A program made the position numbers and the translations under genes. The notes under the pieces are model-generated. The model saw only the letters and a list, made by a program, of their open reading frames with translations, did no database searches and was not told the origin of the DNA. Source: Roseivirga sp. (GTDB taxonomy: Bacteria > Bacteroidota > Bacteroidia > Cytophagales > Cyclobacteriaceae). Taken from it: DNA of 58,518 nt. Every line of letters begins with the position of its first letter. The stretch's first letter is position 1. Below are positions 1 through 9,760 of the stretch, in pieces. Location of the stretch: positions 1 to 58,518 of the forward strand of contig JAJCYM010000052.1 in the NCBI GenBank assembly GCA_029262895.1, in the 5' to 3' direction.

Positions 1-166
1 CTCGAGAGTAAAGGGCAAACGCTCATGCTATGGCGTGGGCGGTGCTCTTCTGTGATGTCGGCATACCAGTGCCTCTCAGGCAGGATGAGTTTCCGTTCCA
101 CGCTACTTTTTTGAAATAGAATGTAAAATCACTCTTGGAGGGACGACAAGGGCTAAACATTTTATT

Positions 167-523
167 ATGAAAAAGCTCATTCTTCTCATTGCCTTCATGC
201 TTTGTACCATACTTGTTCAAGCTCAAACCAAGCAGGAAACCGATACTCTCCAAATGATCACTTGGTACAAGATTGATCAGGATTCTGTCAAGTTGTTCTA
301 TGGACTTACGTCTGTGAAAATTACAAACTTGCCGGTGGAAGAAGCTAAAAAATTCATCTCTGAGAAGGGCATTACAGTTTCTCAATACTTTTCGGCCAAA
401 CTCGAAGCTCACATCTACTTAAAGGAACAAAAGATTAAAAAAGACAGTATCCAACTCATGCGGATTTATGATAGGATTGAAGAGAAGCTTGGTCTCAAAA
501 AATCCAATGGAAATTATCCATAA
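167..523 (+). CDS. Small exported protein of unknown function
   Basis: This 118-residue protein starts with a clear Sec signal peptide (two lysines, then a hydrophobic stretch to about residue 18, with a likely cleavage after AQA at the VQAQT region). The mature part is about 100 residues, charged and probably helical, without cysteines, and I do not recognise a family. The next gene starts at 507, so the two overlap by 17 bases and are likely translated together. The 166 bases before it hold no gene that I can support. It may be the exported partner of the coiled-coil protein downstream; nothing in the sequence fixes a function. Confidence 0.6.
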   Translation: MKKLILLIAFMLCTILVQAQTKQETDTLQMITWYKIDQDSVKLFYGLTSVKITNLPVEEAKKFISEKGITVSQYFSAKLEAHIYLKEQKIKKDSIQLMRIYDRIEEKLGLKKSNGNYP

Positions 524-1943
524 CCCAGAAACAAACCAAAGTCCGAAGGCTCCACCAAAAGGGAGCAATTCAAACAAGGATCATCATCAAATACAAAGCC
601 AGGTTAGCAAAATAAAATTAGCAGAAAAAGAATCTGAAAAGGCAGACTTTCTAACACTGCATCAGATTGACGACTCAAAAGAAACTCGGATTCTATTGGA
701 TCAAATTTTAGAAGAAAGACGACTGTTCGAATCTGACTTTTCACTCCCAGATTTTAGCACTGAGGATTTAGATAGATTAAGAAAAGTAAGCCAACTTAAC
801 ATCCGGGAAAAGCAATTAGAAAACAACACAAATAGCGCAAAGTCAGCTGAAAATTTGGTTGATCAATTGAAATCGCAGGGCTTATCCAATTACGAAGTCT
901 TGCAAAAACTATTAGATGCTCAAGAGACTGGACAAGTCAGGTTGTTGGCCAAGAAATACGCCAGTTTTAAGAAGTTCTTTTCCTTTCTAGACCAAGCCCA
1001 GTTTGGTACATCTGATACTTCAAGAATCTTAGAGACAATCAATCAGTCAGATATAGACCTAACCGCACCAGACGCATTTGAAACCATCATTTTCTCCATT
1101 TACGAGGATGATCGCATTAGTAACAGAGCCAAGGAAAAGATTCGTCAAAAATTCAAGCTTTTTCCCATTGTTACGGGAGACGATTTAAAAGAAAATCTCA
1201 GAATCAAACGACAGCAGGTAAAGGTACTAAAACGCCAACGTATTTCTGTTTCTGAAACACTGAATACCTTGAACATTCAGTCGGAAGAAGTTACAGAGGA
1301 GCTTCAGACATTAAAAGAAAAGATTTTGACAGAACAAGACTCTGATAAAAAGCTGAAACTCGAAAAACAATACGATAGGCTTGAAGAAAAATTAAAGAAA
1401 CTGAAAAAGGAGAAAGCATCTCAAGAGGAGTTGGCCAAGGGCTTGAAAGAGCAAAACATTACTTCAACTGTTTCTGTACGAGGAGCAAAGGCAGATATGC
1501 AAGAAGGAGAAATTCTGGTTACTATTCCGGGTACTAAAACCCAAGTATCAATCCCCAATCATCTCAGCAGTCAGGCAATTGCCAAAGCAGTGAATGCTTA
1601 TTTGGTCAATGAAGCCTTGAAGCCTCTTGGTCTAGAATCATACTTTTTTTATCAATCTGATTTTGAGGAAGGAAAATATCCATATTCAGAAACACTGGAT
1701 TGGAATGACCTATTCCTTTTCAAGCTTGGGTTTGCGAGTGACACACAGATTCTTACTGCTGCTCATCTCAAAGAATTGAAGAAGTTGTTAAACGTATTGA
1801 TGAGACCAGATGAGTATAGAGTCGATTTGACTGCTCGGGAGAATGCCACAATGCAATTGAACAAACTTGGGCTGTTGGAACAAGGAGAATTGGACTCTGA
1901 ACAAATGGTTTCGGAGTTTTTGAGGATCAAGCGATCGCGCTAA
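507..1943 (+). CDS. Large coiled-coil protein of unknown function
   Basis: A protein of about 478 residues when started at the ATG at 507 (MEIIHNPETN); an in-frame ATG at 468 lies deep in the preceding gene and is less likely. There is no signal peptide and no membrane helix. The N-terminal part is polar and disordered in character. A long heptad-like, Lys/Glu-rich coiled coil occupies roughly residues 220-320, followed by a more globular region (motif VTIPGTKTQVSIP and then Phe/Tyr-rich segments) to the C-terminus. I do not recognise the family. Its 3' end overlaps by 17 bases the 3' end of the convergent helicase-nuclease gene, so the two messages would be antisense to each other at their ends. 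Confidence 0.6.
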   Translation: MEIIHNPETNQSPKAPPKGSNSNKDHHQIQSQVSKIKLAEKESEKADFLTLHQIDDSKETRILLDQILEERRLFESDFSLPDFSTEDLDRLRKVSQLNIREKQLENNTNSAKSAENLVDQLKSQGLSNYEVLQKLLDAQETGQVRLLAKKYASFKKFFSFLDQAQFGTSDTSRILETINQSDIDLTAPDAFETIIFSIYEDDRISNRAKEKIRQKFKLFPIVTGDDLKENLRIKRQQVKVLKRQRISVSETLNTLNIQSEEVTEELQTLKEKILTEQDSDKKLKLEKQYDRLEEKLKKLKKEKASQEELAKGLKEQNITSTVSVRGAKADMQEGEILVTIPGTKTQVSIPNHLSSQAIAKAVNAYLVNEALKPLGLESYFFYQSDFEEGKYPYSETLDWNDLFLFKLGFASDTQILTAAHLKELKKLLNVLMRPDEYRVDLTARENATMQLNKLGLLEQGELDSEQMVSEFLRIKRSR

Positions 1944-4900
1944 TTTGATTAAGGAATTTTTTCAGCTGCATTAAGCCTGGAAACACAATAACATCACAAC
2001 CTTCTTCAGTTAAAGCTATATTGAAATTAGAATCAAAAAAACTTGTATGTCCTTCATTGTCTGAATACGAATTAACTATAACAAGTTTAGCTTCTGGTTG
2101 AAGTTCTCTTATTTGTTTCAGTTTTTTTGGTGCTTCACTCTTAATTTTATCAACTAGTGTTTTAGCGCCACTTATATAGGCCAAACCTTTGATGTTTTTT
2201 TCAGAGTAAAATTTGGCATCTACAAACCAATCAAGGCTTGGAATATAAAAATCAGCTACCTCAAAAAGCCTCTTGTCTCTTTCATGTGGGAACCTTACCT
2301 CAATGGGTTTGTTGCGCATTAAGAACATTGCTTTACAAGCCGCTTCACCAAGGGCTCCGAGATATATTCGTTGATAAAAAATGGGGGCAAAATAGCGAAA
2401 GTTATGAAAGTCTTTAAACTCAAGTGAAAAGTTCTGTTTGGAGAAATAATCTATAACTTCTTCGATGACTAAAAGAGGTTTATAAACGGAATTAAATCTC
2501 CATAGTTGATAGTTTTCATTTGATTCCAGAGAGTAATCCTCTGACATGTCTCCTGTCTCTTTATTAAGTAAAACTTCCCCTCTAGAAGCACCCTTCTCAA
2601 GATAAACTGTAGCACTCGAATTGAAGAGAGTTTTACTTGGAAAATCTAACCTCAATGCTGTTTCTCTTAGCTCATTCCAATAGGTTATGAAAGCTCTTGC
2701 TTCCTTGTCTTTTAAACTCCCATTTTGGACAGCTGCTACTTTTGACAATAGCCCATCCAAAGCCTTTTCACAATTGGCATTCGCCTCTCGGACTTGTGGG
2801 TATGACTCCGGCCGATTTTCAAAATTTGGTTTTTTGCAGAACTTATAAGCTTCAGCAAAAAAAATGTGAATGAAGTTTGAGTAGTATTGAGAAGCTTCGG
2901 TGACAATGGTGCTGATTTCTCTCTTGTGAAAATAGTTGTTAAGCACCTTGACAACCCCGTTGCCTACTCTCACACGTTGAAGACCGACTCCTTTGTCCCT
3001 TACTCTTTCAACCCTTCCTAAAGCTTGTATTATTTTAGCAATCTGATTCAATACATAATCATTTGTGGACTTATACATTGTATTAAGGCCTGAAGAAGGC
3101 TTTGCCACTTGACGTATGTATCTTCCAAAATCCACTCGGTCTATTTTTTTGGACATTGAAAGCTGAGATAGTTTCCAGATATCCGATTTAATAGAGTCTG
3201 CGGACTTCTCGTCCTTTGATGAAAAATAGAAATGAGGAGCTTCCAAGAGATGGATAGTCTGGAAGTCTTCGGCTTTATCTTTCTCTCTCAGAGTATGATT
3301 TTCATACTGCAGGTTTACTCCATTGTTTGCAGAAGGGTATTGAGTAACAACTATTACTTGAAGCCCCGTATTAAAAATTTCTTGATACTGTAACTTACCA
3401 TTACTTGTGTCAAAATAATGAGAATGAGATTTGCTGTCTAACAAGAGGACCCACATTCGTGAACCTTGGTATGTAATTTCATAATGATAAGCTATGTTCT
3501 TTAAGACTATGAGCTGTTGATATTTGTGTGGTGACTCCTGGAGCGTCCTCAAGGCTCCAGCAACTTGCCTCAAAGAATTCAGAAAGATCAAGTGCGAGTC
3601 AACAGTATGCGTCTTATTCATTGGATTTAGTTTTATCCAGTCTAGAGCGTTGAAAAAATATTTAAGTCGATCTTTCTGATAGTCGCTTGGGCCGCTTACA
3701 TACGGATAGTCATAACTCGTTTTTAATTCTGTGGCAAATCTGTTTGTGATTGTGTCACACTCAGTTGAGGCCCTCTCTACTTTTAAAAAATTCTTTCTCT
3801 TCAGTGCTTTATCCTCAGTAAGTTTTTTGAGGATTTCGTTGTCCTCAGCATCTAATTCTATAAAACGAACGCTCTCGTCAGCATCGAATTCGATTTCTTC
3901 TTTAATCCAATCAGTATTGAAATGTTCAATATATCTCGGAATCTTTGAAGTAGCTGACAGTCCGAAAACGAAGTTGTTCTTGATTAGTCCGAGCAAGCAT
4001 TTTTCAGGCGAGGAATTGACCATATAAAGATCTAACTTGATCTCATCTGGCTCCGCCTCGGTTTTAGGTTTTTTAAGAATGTATACTCCATAGCCCTTGT
4101 GATAAAGATGTGAGAAACTCGACCACTTCCTTTCCTTCTTTGTCGTACTTAAGGGTGCCAAGGAGTAGAAACCGAGACTTTTAATGTAGCCAATGAAGTC
4201 GGTCTTTTGAAACGCATCTTCCAATAACTCATCATGCAAATCTTCTCTCTCCGACCTTAAATAGAGAAAAAATTGCAGAATGCTATTCGCTATCTTCTTG
4301 ATTTCTCCCATTAGATGAAATGTCGTGAGAGAGTCTTTTTCCTTCTTATTGATCAACCAGTATTTTTGAAGGGCATGATCAGCCTCCAAGTATATAGGCC
4401 GATCAACAGTCGTAAAGTTTGCCTGATAGATGCCGGTGCCAACCAGTTCTTTCAAAATGGCCTCATCCTTGGCCGCAAAAAATCGAATATCAGGGAAGTA
4501 GAATCCTTTTTTTAATCTATCTATTCTTTTCCATATATATTCAATCCTCTCCTTGATTTCTTCATCATGACCAAGGTATTTATCATCTAGCCGCTTGATA
4601 CTTATGTTGTGATAGAAGTAAGCTATGAACACGAAAGGGTCATCCAATTTTGACTCGGCTATTATACTCTTTAGAAGGACTGGCTCTAGAAATTCAAATT
4701 CATCCAAAAAGATGACTTTATCTTTTAGTTTGTAAACATTCAAATTTCTTGAACCACTGAAAAAACCAGAAAATAGTTTCTGGACAGTGACCAATAAAAT
4801 TGGTTTATCCTTTGACAACAAATAATCCCAATAAGGAAATAGCTCCAATAATATGGAGTGCTGTGCAAGAAGGATTTTTTGATCCTGATCATGAAAGTCA

Positions 4901-5472
4901 TGATTTGAATAATCTGTTTTTGGTTTCTTCTTATCAAGCAATTCTTTAACCTCACTAATTAAGTAGCATACTCCCTTAAAGAACTTCAATGTGTAGGAGC
5001 ATAGTTGGTTAATATCATCCTCTAGACCTAGTAGCTCAATCTCTTCAGTGCTACTAGTTTTCTCTATTTCAATGAATCTTTTAAGTCGTTTACGGTTTAG
5101 TTCGAGAGTGCTAAGTTTATATCGCCAATCCCCTTTTGTATCATCTAAGTACGATCGATATTTCTCGAAGACAGGATCATTCAAAAGTGATAGCAGCTCA
5201 TTTGGCTTCGTGTCGCTTTCAAAAATTGACCGGATTATCTCAGGGTCACGTTTAAGGTAGGCATACTGAATCCCATTGCTACTGAGCTTCTCTGCCATCT
5301 CTTCCAGAAGGTTGTGACGGTGAGAAACATAAATGAATTTTCTCCCAACAGGATTTGCCTTTACCACCTCGAGGATACCGTGGGTTTTACCTAGACCAGT
5401 TCCTCCTAATACTGGCTTATAACCATTTATTCCCAAATCGATACCCTTTTGGTAATACCTTCGATAGCTCAT
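1927..5472 (-). CDS. DEAD-like helicase fused to PD-(D/E)XK-type nuclease
   Basis: 1181 residues. A P-loop (GGTGLGKT) is at residues 23-30, a Walker B/DExx-like motif (FLDEFE) at about 254-259, and a superfamily 2 motif VI-like segment (QALGRVERVR) in the second half, so an ATP-driven DNA or RNA translocase is likely. The last 150 residues contain GALGE (Glu 1043), then ADFYIP (Asp 1074) and VDAK (Asp 1085, Lys 1087), the spacing of a PD-(D/E)XK nuclease core with DxK in place of ExK. The start codon overlaps the upstream MBL gene by four bases (ATGA), so it is the last gene of the five-gene operon. It may cut foreign nucleic acid, as in other helicase-nuclease defence effectors; that role is inferred. 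No HNH, HD or methyltransferase domain was seen. Confidence 0.8.
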   Translation of the reverse strand: MSYRRYYQKGIDLGINGYKPVLGGTGLGKTHGILEVVKANPVGRKFIYVSHRHNLLEEMAEKLSSNGIQYAYLKRDPEIIRSIFESDTKPNELLSLLNDPVFEKYRSYLDDTKGDWRYKLSTLELNRKRLKRFIEIEKTSSTEEIELLGLEDDINQLCSYTLKFFKGVCYLISEVKELLDKKKPKTDYSNHDFHDQDQKILLAQHSILLELFPYWDYLLSKDKPILLVTVQKLFSGFFSGSRNLNVYKLKDKVIFLDEFEFLEPVLLKSIIAESKLDDPFVFIAYFYHNISIKRLDDKYLGHDEEIKERIEYIWKRIDRLKKGFYFPDIRFFAAKDEAILKELVGTGIYQANFTTVDRPIYLEADHALQKYWLINKKEKDSLTTFHLMGEIKKIANSILQFFLYLRSEREDLHDELLEDAFQKTDFIGYIKSLGFYSLAPLSTTKKERKWSSFSHLYHKGYGVYILKKPKTEAEPDEIKLDLYMVNSSPEKCLLGLIKNNFVFGLSATSKIPRYIEHFNTDWIKEEIEFDADESVRFIELDAEDNEILKKLTEDKALKRKNFLKVERASTECDTITNRFATELKTSYDYPYVSGPSDYQKDRLKYFFNALDWIKLNPMNKTHTVDSHLIFLNSLRQVAGALRTLQESPHKYQQLIVLKNIAYHYEITYQGSRMWVLLLDSKSHSHYFDTSNGKLQYQEIFNTGLQVIVVTQYPSANNGVNLQYENHTLREKDKAEDFQTIHLLEAPHFYFSSKDEKSADSIKSDIWKLSQLSMSKKIDRVDFGRYIRQVAKPSSGLNTMYKSTNDYVLNQIAKIIQALGRVERVRDKGVGLQRVRVGNGVVKVLNNYFHKREISTIVTEASQYYSNFIHIFFAEAYKFCKKPNFENRPESYPQVREANANCEKALDGLLSKVAAVQNGSLKDKEARAFITYWNELRETALRLDFPSKTLFNSSATVYLEKGASRGEVLLNKETGDMSEDYSLESNENYQLWRFNSVYKPLLVIEEVIDYFSKQNFSLEFKDFHNFRYFAPIFYQRIYLGALGEAACKAMFLMRNKPIEVRFPHERDKRLFEVADFYIPSLDWFVDAKFYSEKNIKGLAYISGAKTLVDKIKSEAPKKLKQIRELQPEAKLVIVNSYSDNEGHTSFFDSNFNIALTEEGCDVIVFPGLMQLKKFLNQISAIA

Positions 5473-6323
5473 CTCCTACCTATCTTCTTTGCTTGTATCT
5501 TTATCTTTGGCTTTCCCTCATATATCCCTAACTCTCCTATAATCACTCCATCATTATTAGTAGAAAGAACGTTTCTGGTTTGGCGGACTTCCTCGATGCG
5601 CACCTCCATTCCCTTTGATTTTTCAGAGTATTTATTTCTTAGGGCGGTATGACCAGGTTTAGCATCTGATACTATGCTTAGCCCCGGATTCAGATGTCCA
5701 AGCATAGGTGAATAATATCCATATTTTCTACCATGATGTGGAGTTAGGAAGACATTGCAGTTTGATGAAGCCTTTATAAATCGATCATCTTTAAGAAGGG
5801 CTCGTTGAGATATATTCTCATTGTCTCCCATTAGTACAATTTTGTATTTTAAATAATGGATAACTGTAACTACACTATGGTCATTCATTCGAGATCGACT
5901 AGCTTTCTCATGTCTGAAAAATTGAAAAGTCACATCTCCAAAACTCACAGCATCTTGCCAGTCAAACTCTTTGGATAGTTCGTGATAAGTATTGTATAAG
6001 GGTTTATCGCGTTTTCTGACTCTATCAGTCAAGTAATCAACCCTTTTCAAGTGAAATGGCAAGATTGCCTGAGCAATTGGGAGCTTAATTACCTCAAGAA
6101 TATCCTCAATATGATCGGTATGAGGGTGGGTAAGAACGAGCAAATCGATTTTTCTTAGCCCGTATCTTTTTCTGAGATGATCAATTGGGCTAAACTTCTC
6201 CTTTTTATCTAAGTTCCGCCCAACTCCCAAATCGATGATCACGTCTCTCTCATCAGGCGTTCTAATATAAATGGCATTGCCATGCTGAACATCCCAGACG
6301 ATAAGTTTTAGTTTATCAAGCAT
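5469..6323 (-). CDS. ComEC-like metallo-beta-lactamase fold hydrolase (second of two)
   Basis: 284 residues. The first strand region carries DVQHGNA, the counterpart of the vGqGDa motif of ComEC-type MBL proteins. The metal-binding HxHxDH motif (THPHTDH) is at residues 65-71, followed by GDNEN and the TPHHG segment typical of the family. There is no signal peptide or membrane segment, so it should be a soluble hydrolase rather than the DNA-uptake channel protein ComEC. Its start shares one base with the stop of the membrane-protein gene and its end overlaps the helicase gene by four bases. The C-terminus ends KKIGRR. The substrate is unknown; phosphodiester or nucleotide substrates are usual for this branch of the fold. 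Confidence 0.85.
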   Translation of the reverse strand: MLDKLKLIVWDVQHGNAIYIRTPDERDVIIDLGVGRNLDKKEKFSPIDHLRKRYGLRKIDLLVLTHPHTDHIEDILEVIKLPIAQAILPFHLKRVDYLTDRVRKRDKPLYNTYHELSKEFDWQDAVSFGDVTFQFFRHEKASRSRMNDHSVVTVIHYLKYKIVLMGDNENISQRALLKDDRFIKASSNCNVFLTPHHGRKYGYYSPMLGHLNPGLSIVSDAKPGHTALRNKYSEKSKGMEVRIEEVRQTRNVLSTNNDGVIIGELGIYEGKPKIKIQAKKIGRR

Positions 6324-7405
6324 TAGACTCGACTCAGAAATTCTTCCAGGAGGTACTTAGCGTATAGTTTTGAAGCGCTTAGAAGTGATTTATATGTGTT
6401 TAGGTATAGATAAGTAATCAAATAAAAACCGAAACATACGCCCAACAACAACATCATTAATTGGTTAACCATTATAACACCAATTAAGAACCCCACCAAT
6501 GATAAAAAAACGCCCATCAAACTAGATGGGATAGAGTTTCGGATTTTTCCGTAACGAATGTTGCTTGAACGAATAATCTTGTTTCTTACGTTGTTTTTTA
6601 CTTTGAAAGTGGCCTCATGCAGTTTTTGAAGTGCGAATAGCTCGTTCCGTTTCTCTTCTTCTTGTGTGGGAAATTCGATTCCAAAAAATGCGGATATACC
6701 ATCTCTGTACTTTTGTTTTACTTCAGTGCTGTACTCGCTTTTATAGGCAAACAGCATGAGGTACGAAGTAGGAAAACCTCTTTTTCCTTTTGAATGGAAG
6801 ACTTTGTCTTCAGTTTTCTTGCTCAAGGTTGACAACCAGCCAGATAAACCATACCCCAAAGCGATGAACAAAATGGTCACAAGAATGATGACAGTATTGG
6901 TGATTTCTGTCGATTGAAGGACTATTAGTGATAATGTCAAAGCCAAAGGGATCAACCCAAAAAGAGCAGGAACAACTCTGGCTCCAATTACATATTTATC
7001 AAACCACTCGTTCTCGTTGTTGGGATTGCCTCTTTGAAGTATTTCAATCTTCTGTCTTGTGATTTCTTTATTAACAGAGGTCTCAGCTTCGTTTATTTCG
7101 ATAGATTTCTTTTCTAAGAAATCTTTGAAATCCTTATATCCTGCATACTTACAGACTGTTAAGAGATTAGAATATTTCATCCCGATGCCAACCCCTTTTT
7201 CTGAGGCAATAAAGGCCTGTCGGTATATCTTGTACAGATATTCGTCTAATTCTGCTACATTCTGATTGTCGTTCTTTTCAGCAAATTCTTTGATGTTTTC
7301 ATAAGTTTTTGTGATTCCAGCAAGATCAAGCTGAACGTTGGATTTTTTGGTACACTCCTCAATCAGAAGAAGTAGAGCATGTGAATTGTAGTCAGTGTTT
7401 TTCAT
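6323..7405 (-). CDS. Four-helix membrane protein, candidate effector
   Basis: 360 residues. About 140 soluble residues come first, including a motif (LLTVCKYAGYKDFKDFL, near 81-97) resembling short helical segments found in other Bacteroidota signalling proteins. Two hydrophobic hairpins follow, at about 143-190 and 295-336, separated by about 100 charged residues. This 2+2 helix layout recalls the membrane effectors (S-4TM or SLATT-like) that accompany nucleotide- or conjugation-based defence systems, but I cannot assign it to a named family from sequence alone. It starts right after the stop of the E2-E1-JAB gene and shares a base with the next start, so it is strictly coupled to them. Membrane disruption or signalling is an inference from context. 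Confidence 0.75.
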   Translation of the reverse strand: MKNTDYNSHALLLLIEECTKKSNVQLDLAGITKTYENIKEFAEKNDNQNVAELDEYLYKIYRQAFIASEKGVGIGMKYSNLLTVCKYAGYKDFKDFLEKKSIEINEAETSVNKEITRQKIEILQRGNPNNENEWFDKYVIGARVVPALFGLIPLALTLSLIVLQSTEITNTVIILVTILFIALGYGLSGWLSTLSKKTEDKVFHSKGKRGFPTSYLMLFAYKSEYSTEVKQKYRDGISAFFGIEFPTQEEEKRNELFALQKLHEATFKVKNNVRNKIIRSSNIRYGKIRNSIPSSLMGVFLSLVGFLIGVIMVNQLMMLLLGVCFGFYLITYLYLNTYKSLLSASKLYAKYLLEEFLSRV

Positions 7406-9760
7406 TCAATGAATTTTAAGTTGCACTTGATAGTGCCTCGATCCGGCTGGGTGTACTGTGGCTCTAGCATGACCTTCATTGTTGAGAATTATCATTACAG
7501 GCCGATCTGTTAAGTATTCTTTTTGTAAAGAGATGCCAGATAGACTATCTAAATCGATATCACTTGGTTTATTTTCAGCCATTGGGTGATAATGCCACTC
7601 ACCTAAATACATCGCTTTATCTCCATATTTGGAGGTATGCCCATCAAGAAATTCTTGACAGTACTCGATGTCCTTCTCAAACTTAGTAGGCGTTTTTATG
7701 GCTTTAGGCCCGCAATCAGAGGCAAAAAAAATGTCCAATTTTCCACTCTTGTCATTGACACCCAATAAGATTCCACCTGTTTCAATCTTTGGAGATTTTT
7801 GTGTCTCCGTCCTCATAAAGTCTAGAATAGATTCTGATATCTCCACCTCCACGGGATGCTGATTGGAACAATACTGGCAATTTGGGTGAGGCTCCAACTG
7901 GGTGGATTGAAGCTTAAGGCCTTCGATTTTTGGCAATTCTTCTGTAGACCAAATCCAGTGATTATCGGCACCAAAGCCATCTTGCAAACTGTCGATCAAA
8001 ATTCTTGAAATTATAGAAGATATTAACTTCAAATCAGCAGCACTTCCCGGTCTTACTGGGTTATTACACTCATTCGTAAGAGTTGGAAGTTGATCATCAT
8101 CAGGGATATGTATGAATTGATCATGACCATCTTGTTTGTGCAGTGTCAGACAATGAAAACATGCATCTTTACCAGGTATTACTCTAAAGATCCTTGCAGA
8201 TTTCCCCCCTCTGAGTGCACGAGCATAAAATACTGTTCTATCATTTATGACTGCTTGCTCATTTAGGTAGCCCTCAACATTATCATCGGCTATGGTTGAT
8301 ATACTGATATCCTGATTCTTGATTTTTTGAATTAAGGCGTGATCAAGAATATCGGTATGATCATTTGTTACCTTGATGAACCTGCTTATTCTCTTTAAGT
8401 GGTCTGTCAAAGCTAAGGTCTTGGATATGCCCACATAATCACTTCCACAAACATGACGTACAGAGTTCGAAATTTTGATTCCATCTTTGTCAATCAAATG
8501 TAATTTCCCCAAGCCTGCCTTTGTCAAACTGTCCGCCACTTCTGATCCGAGGGATCCACATCCGATAATGTTAACAGATTGAGTTTTAAGGGTGTCTCGA
8601 ACGGCTCTCTTGGAGTTCCGGAGATGAAACTTTTCATCCGTATATAATTCAGAGTAGATTGCCTTACAATTGTATTCTTTAAGCCTATTGACGAACTCTT
8701 CTAACTGGATCTCACCTAGTAGTGCTACAATTTTGGATGTCTCTTTCTTTTCTAAAAGTAAGAATTGCCATTCAGTTCTTTCAGTGGTGACAGGGTATCT
8801 CAACCCTATGTAAAGGTGCTGCTCAGCAATTCGAAGAGCGTTCATGGCTACTTCAAATAGTCGGCTGTGACCCAGTTTGATGTCTCCATTTCCAATAATT
8901 TTAGCAAGGCCTGCGGTGTCTTCAAATGGATCACTTAGTTCATTTACATTCCACCAATGACCTTTAAGAAGTTTCCCTTCTCTAATGAGGTTTTGAATTT
9001 TGCTTTGATTACCTGATTGATGGAAATCGGAAGGATGACTGAACCCTTCGATGATCAAGTCCAATTGAAATTTGAAATCTTCGTTAGGTAGGAAAATGCC
9101 ATTACTGGATTGCCCATCTAAATAAACCCCGGCATAGACTGTCGTTCGCTCCTTTCCATCAAATGAGATTAGGTCGTTAAATTTATAAGCAAAGAAGTCT
9201 CCTTGAATGAGGCTATCTCCAAAGTAAGCTTCAGTTACTAAAATTCTTGCCTCCCTACTGGCATGAGGAAAGTGAGCATAAAGTTCGACCTCGGGACCTT
9301 CTGATGGCAGATTTCCTGTAGTCATTCCAGCCAGCCAATTCCTAACTCTGCTAATGACTTGATTGACACCAAAGAACCAAGCTCCAATACCTTCCAAATT
9401 GTCTGACTCGAGAAGGCACAAACTGCCATCAGGGTTTTGATGTCGTCTATATAGGTGGGTTACTTTGGATTTCAAAAGGTCGGAATAGCCTTCATCAAGG
9501 AATCTGCCAGTTATTACATCTAACCCCACCTGCGTCATACACTCTTTAAGCAAAAAGACTTTTGGTAATTCATATGGAGTGGCTTCAGGGTACACTATCA
9601 AAACAGGGTATCTTGAGATCTCTTTAAGTCGAACGACTATATTACCTGACGAAGCCAGACGATTTTTTCTTGAGCGGCAAATTTCCTCATAATTACTATC
9701 CGAACCCAAGCCTTCACATTCTCTGATTAAGAGTTCGGGATGTCTTTTAAACCACCACAT
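7406..9760 (-). CDS. E2-E1-JAB fusion: conjugating, activating and deconjugating enzyme
   Basis: 784 residues with three domains of a ubiquitin-like pathway. The E2-like domain (about 1-150) has LPKVFL and then RRHQNPDGSLCLLE, with Cys 115 as the likely thioester cysteine. The E1/ThiF domain (about 390-635) has the nucleotide-binding GCGSLG (400-405), DKDGIKISNSVRH, a likely catalytic Cys 565 (NECNNPVRPGS) and two CxxC pairs (534/537 and 628/631) that could bind zinc. The JAB/JAMM peptidase domain (about 645-784) has all metal ligands: Glu 660, His 723, His 725, Ser 733 and Asp 736 (WHYHP...PSDID). In type II CBASS the same activities are split between Cap2 (E1-E2) and Cap3 (JAB); here one chain carries all three, in the order E2, E1, JAB. 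Residues 150-390 are an unassigned middle region. No ubiquitin-like gene is adjacent, so the substrate may be a neighbour's own C-terminus. Confidence 0.9.
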   Translation of the reverse strand: MWWFKRHPELLIRECEGLGSDSNYEEICRSRKNRLASSGNIVVRLKEISRYPVLIVYPEATPYELPKVFLLKECMTQVGLDVITGRFLDEGYSDLLKSKVTHLYRRHQNPDGSLCLLESDNLEGIGAWFFGVNQVISRVRNWLAGMTTGNLPSEGPEVELYAHFPHASREARILVTEAYFGDSLIQGDFFAYKFNDLISFDGKERTTVYAGVYLDGQSSNGIFLPNEDFKFQLDLIIEGFSHPSDFHQSGNQSKIQNLIREGKLLKGHWWNVNELSDPFEDTAGLAKIIGNGDIKLGHSRLFEVAMNALRIAEQHLYIGLRYPVTTERTEWQFLLLEKKETSKIVALLGEIQLEEFVNRLKEYNCKAIYSELYTDEKFHLRNSKRAVRDTLKTQSVNIIGCGSLGSEVADSLTKAGLGKLHLIDKDGIKISNSVRHVCGSDYVGISKTLALTDHLKRISRFIKVTNDHTDILDHALIQKIKNQDISISTIADDNVEGYLNEQAVINDRTVFYARALRGGKSARIFRVIPGKDACFHCLTLHKQDGHDQFIHIPDDDQLPTLTNECNNPVRPGSAADLKLISSIISRILIDSLQDGFGADNHWIWSTEELPKIEGLKLQSTQLEPHPNCQYCSNQHPVEVEISESILDFMRTETQKSPKIETGGILLGVNDKSGKLDIFFASDCGPKAIKTPTKFEKDIEYCQEFLDGHTSKYGDKAMYLGEWHYHPMAENKPSDIDLDSLSGISLQKEYLTDRPVMIILNNEGHARATVHPAGSRHYQVQLKIH

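Noticed and set aside
23-412. A 129-codon minus-strand frame at the left edge
   Set aside because: It lies opposite the signal-peptide gene 167-523 and has no domain or plausible composition of its own.
468-506. Earlier in-frame start for the coiled-coil gene
   Set aside because: It lies deep within the previous gene; the ATG at 507 gives a normal short overlap.
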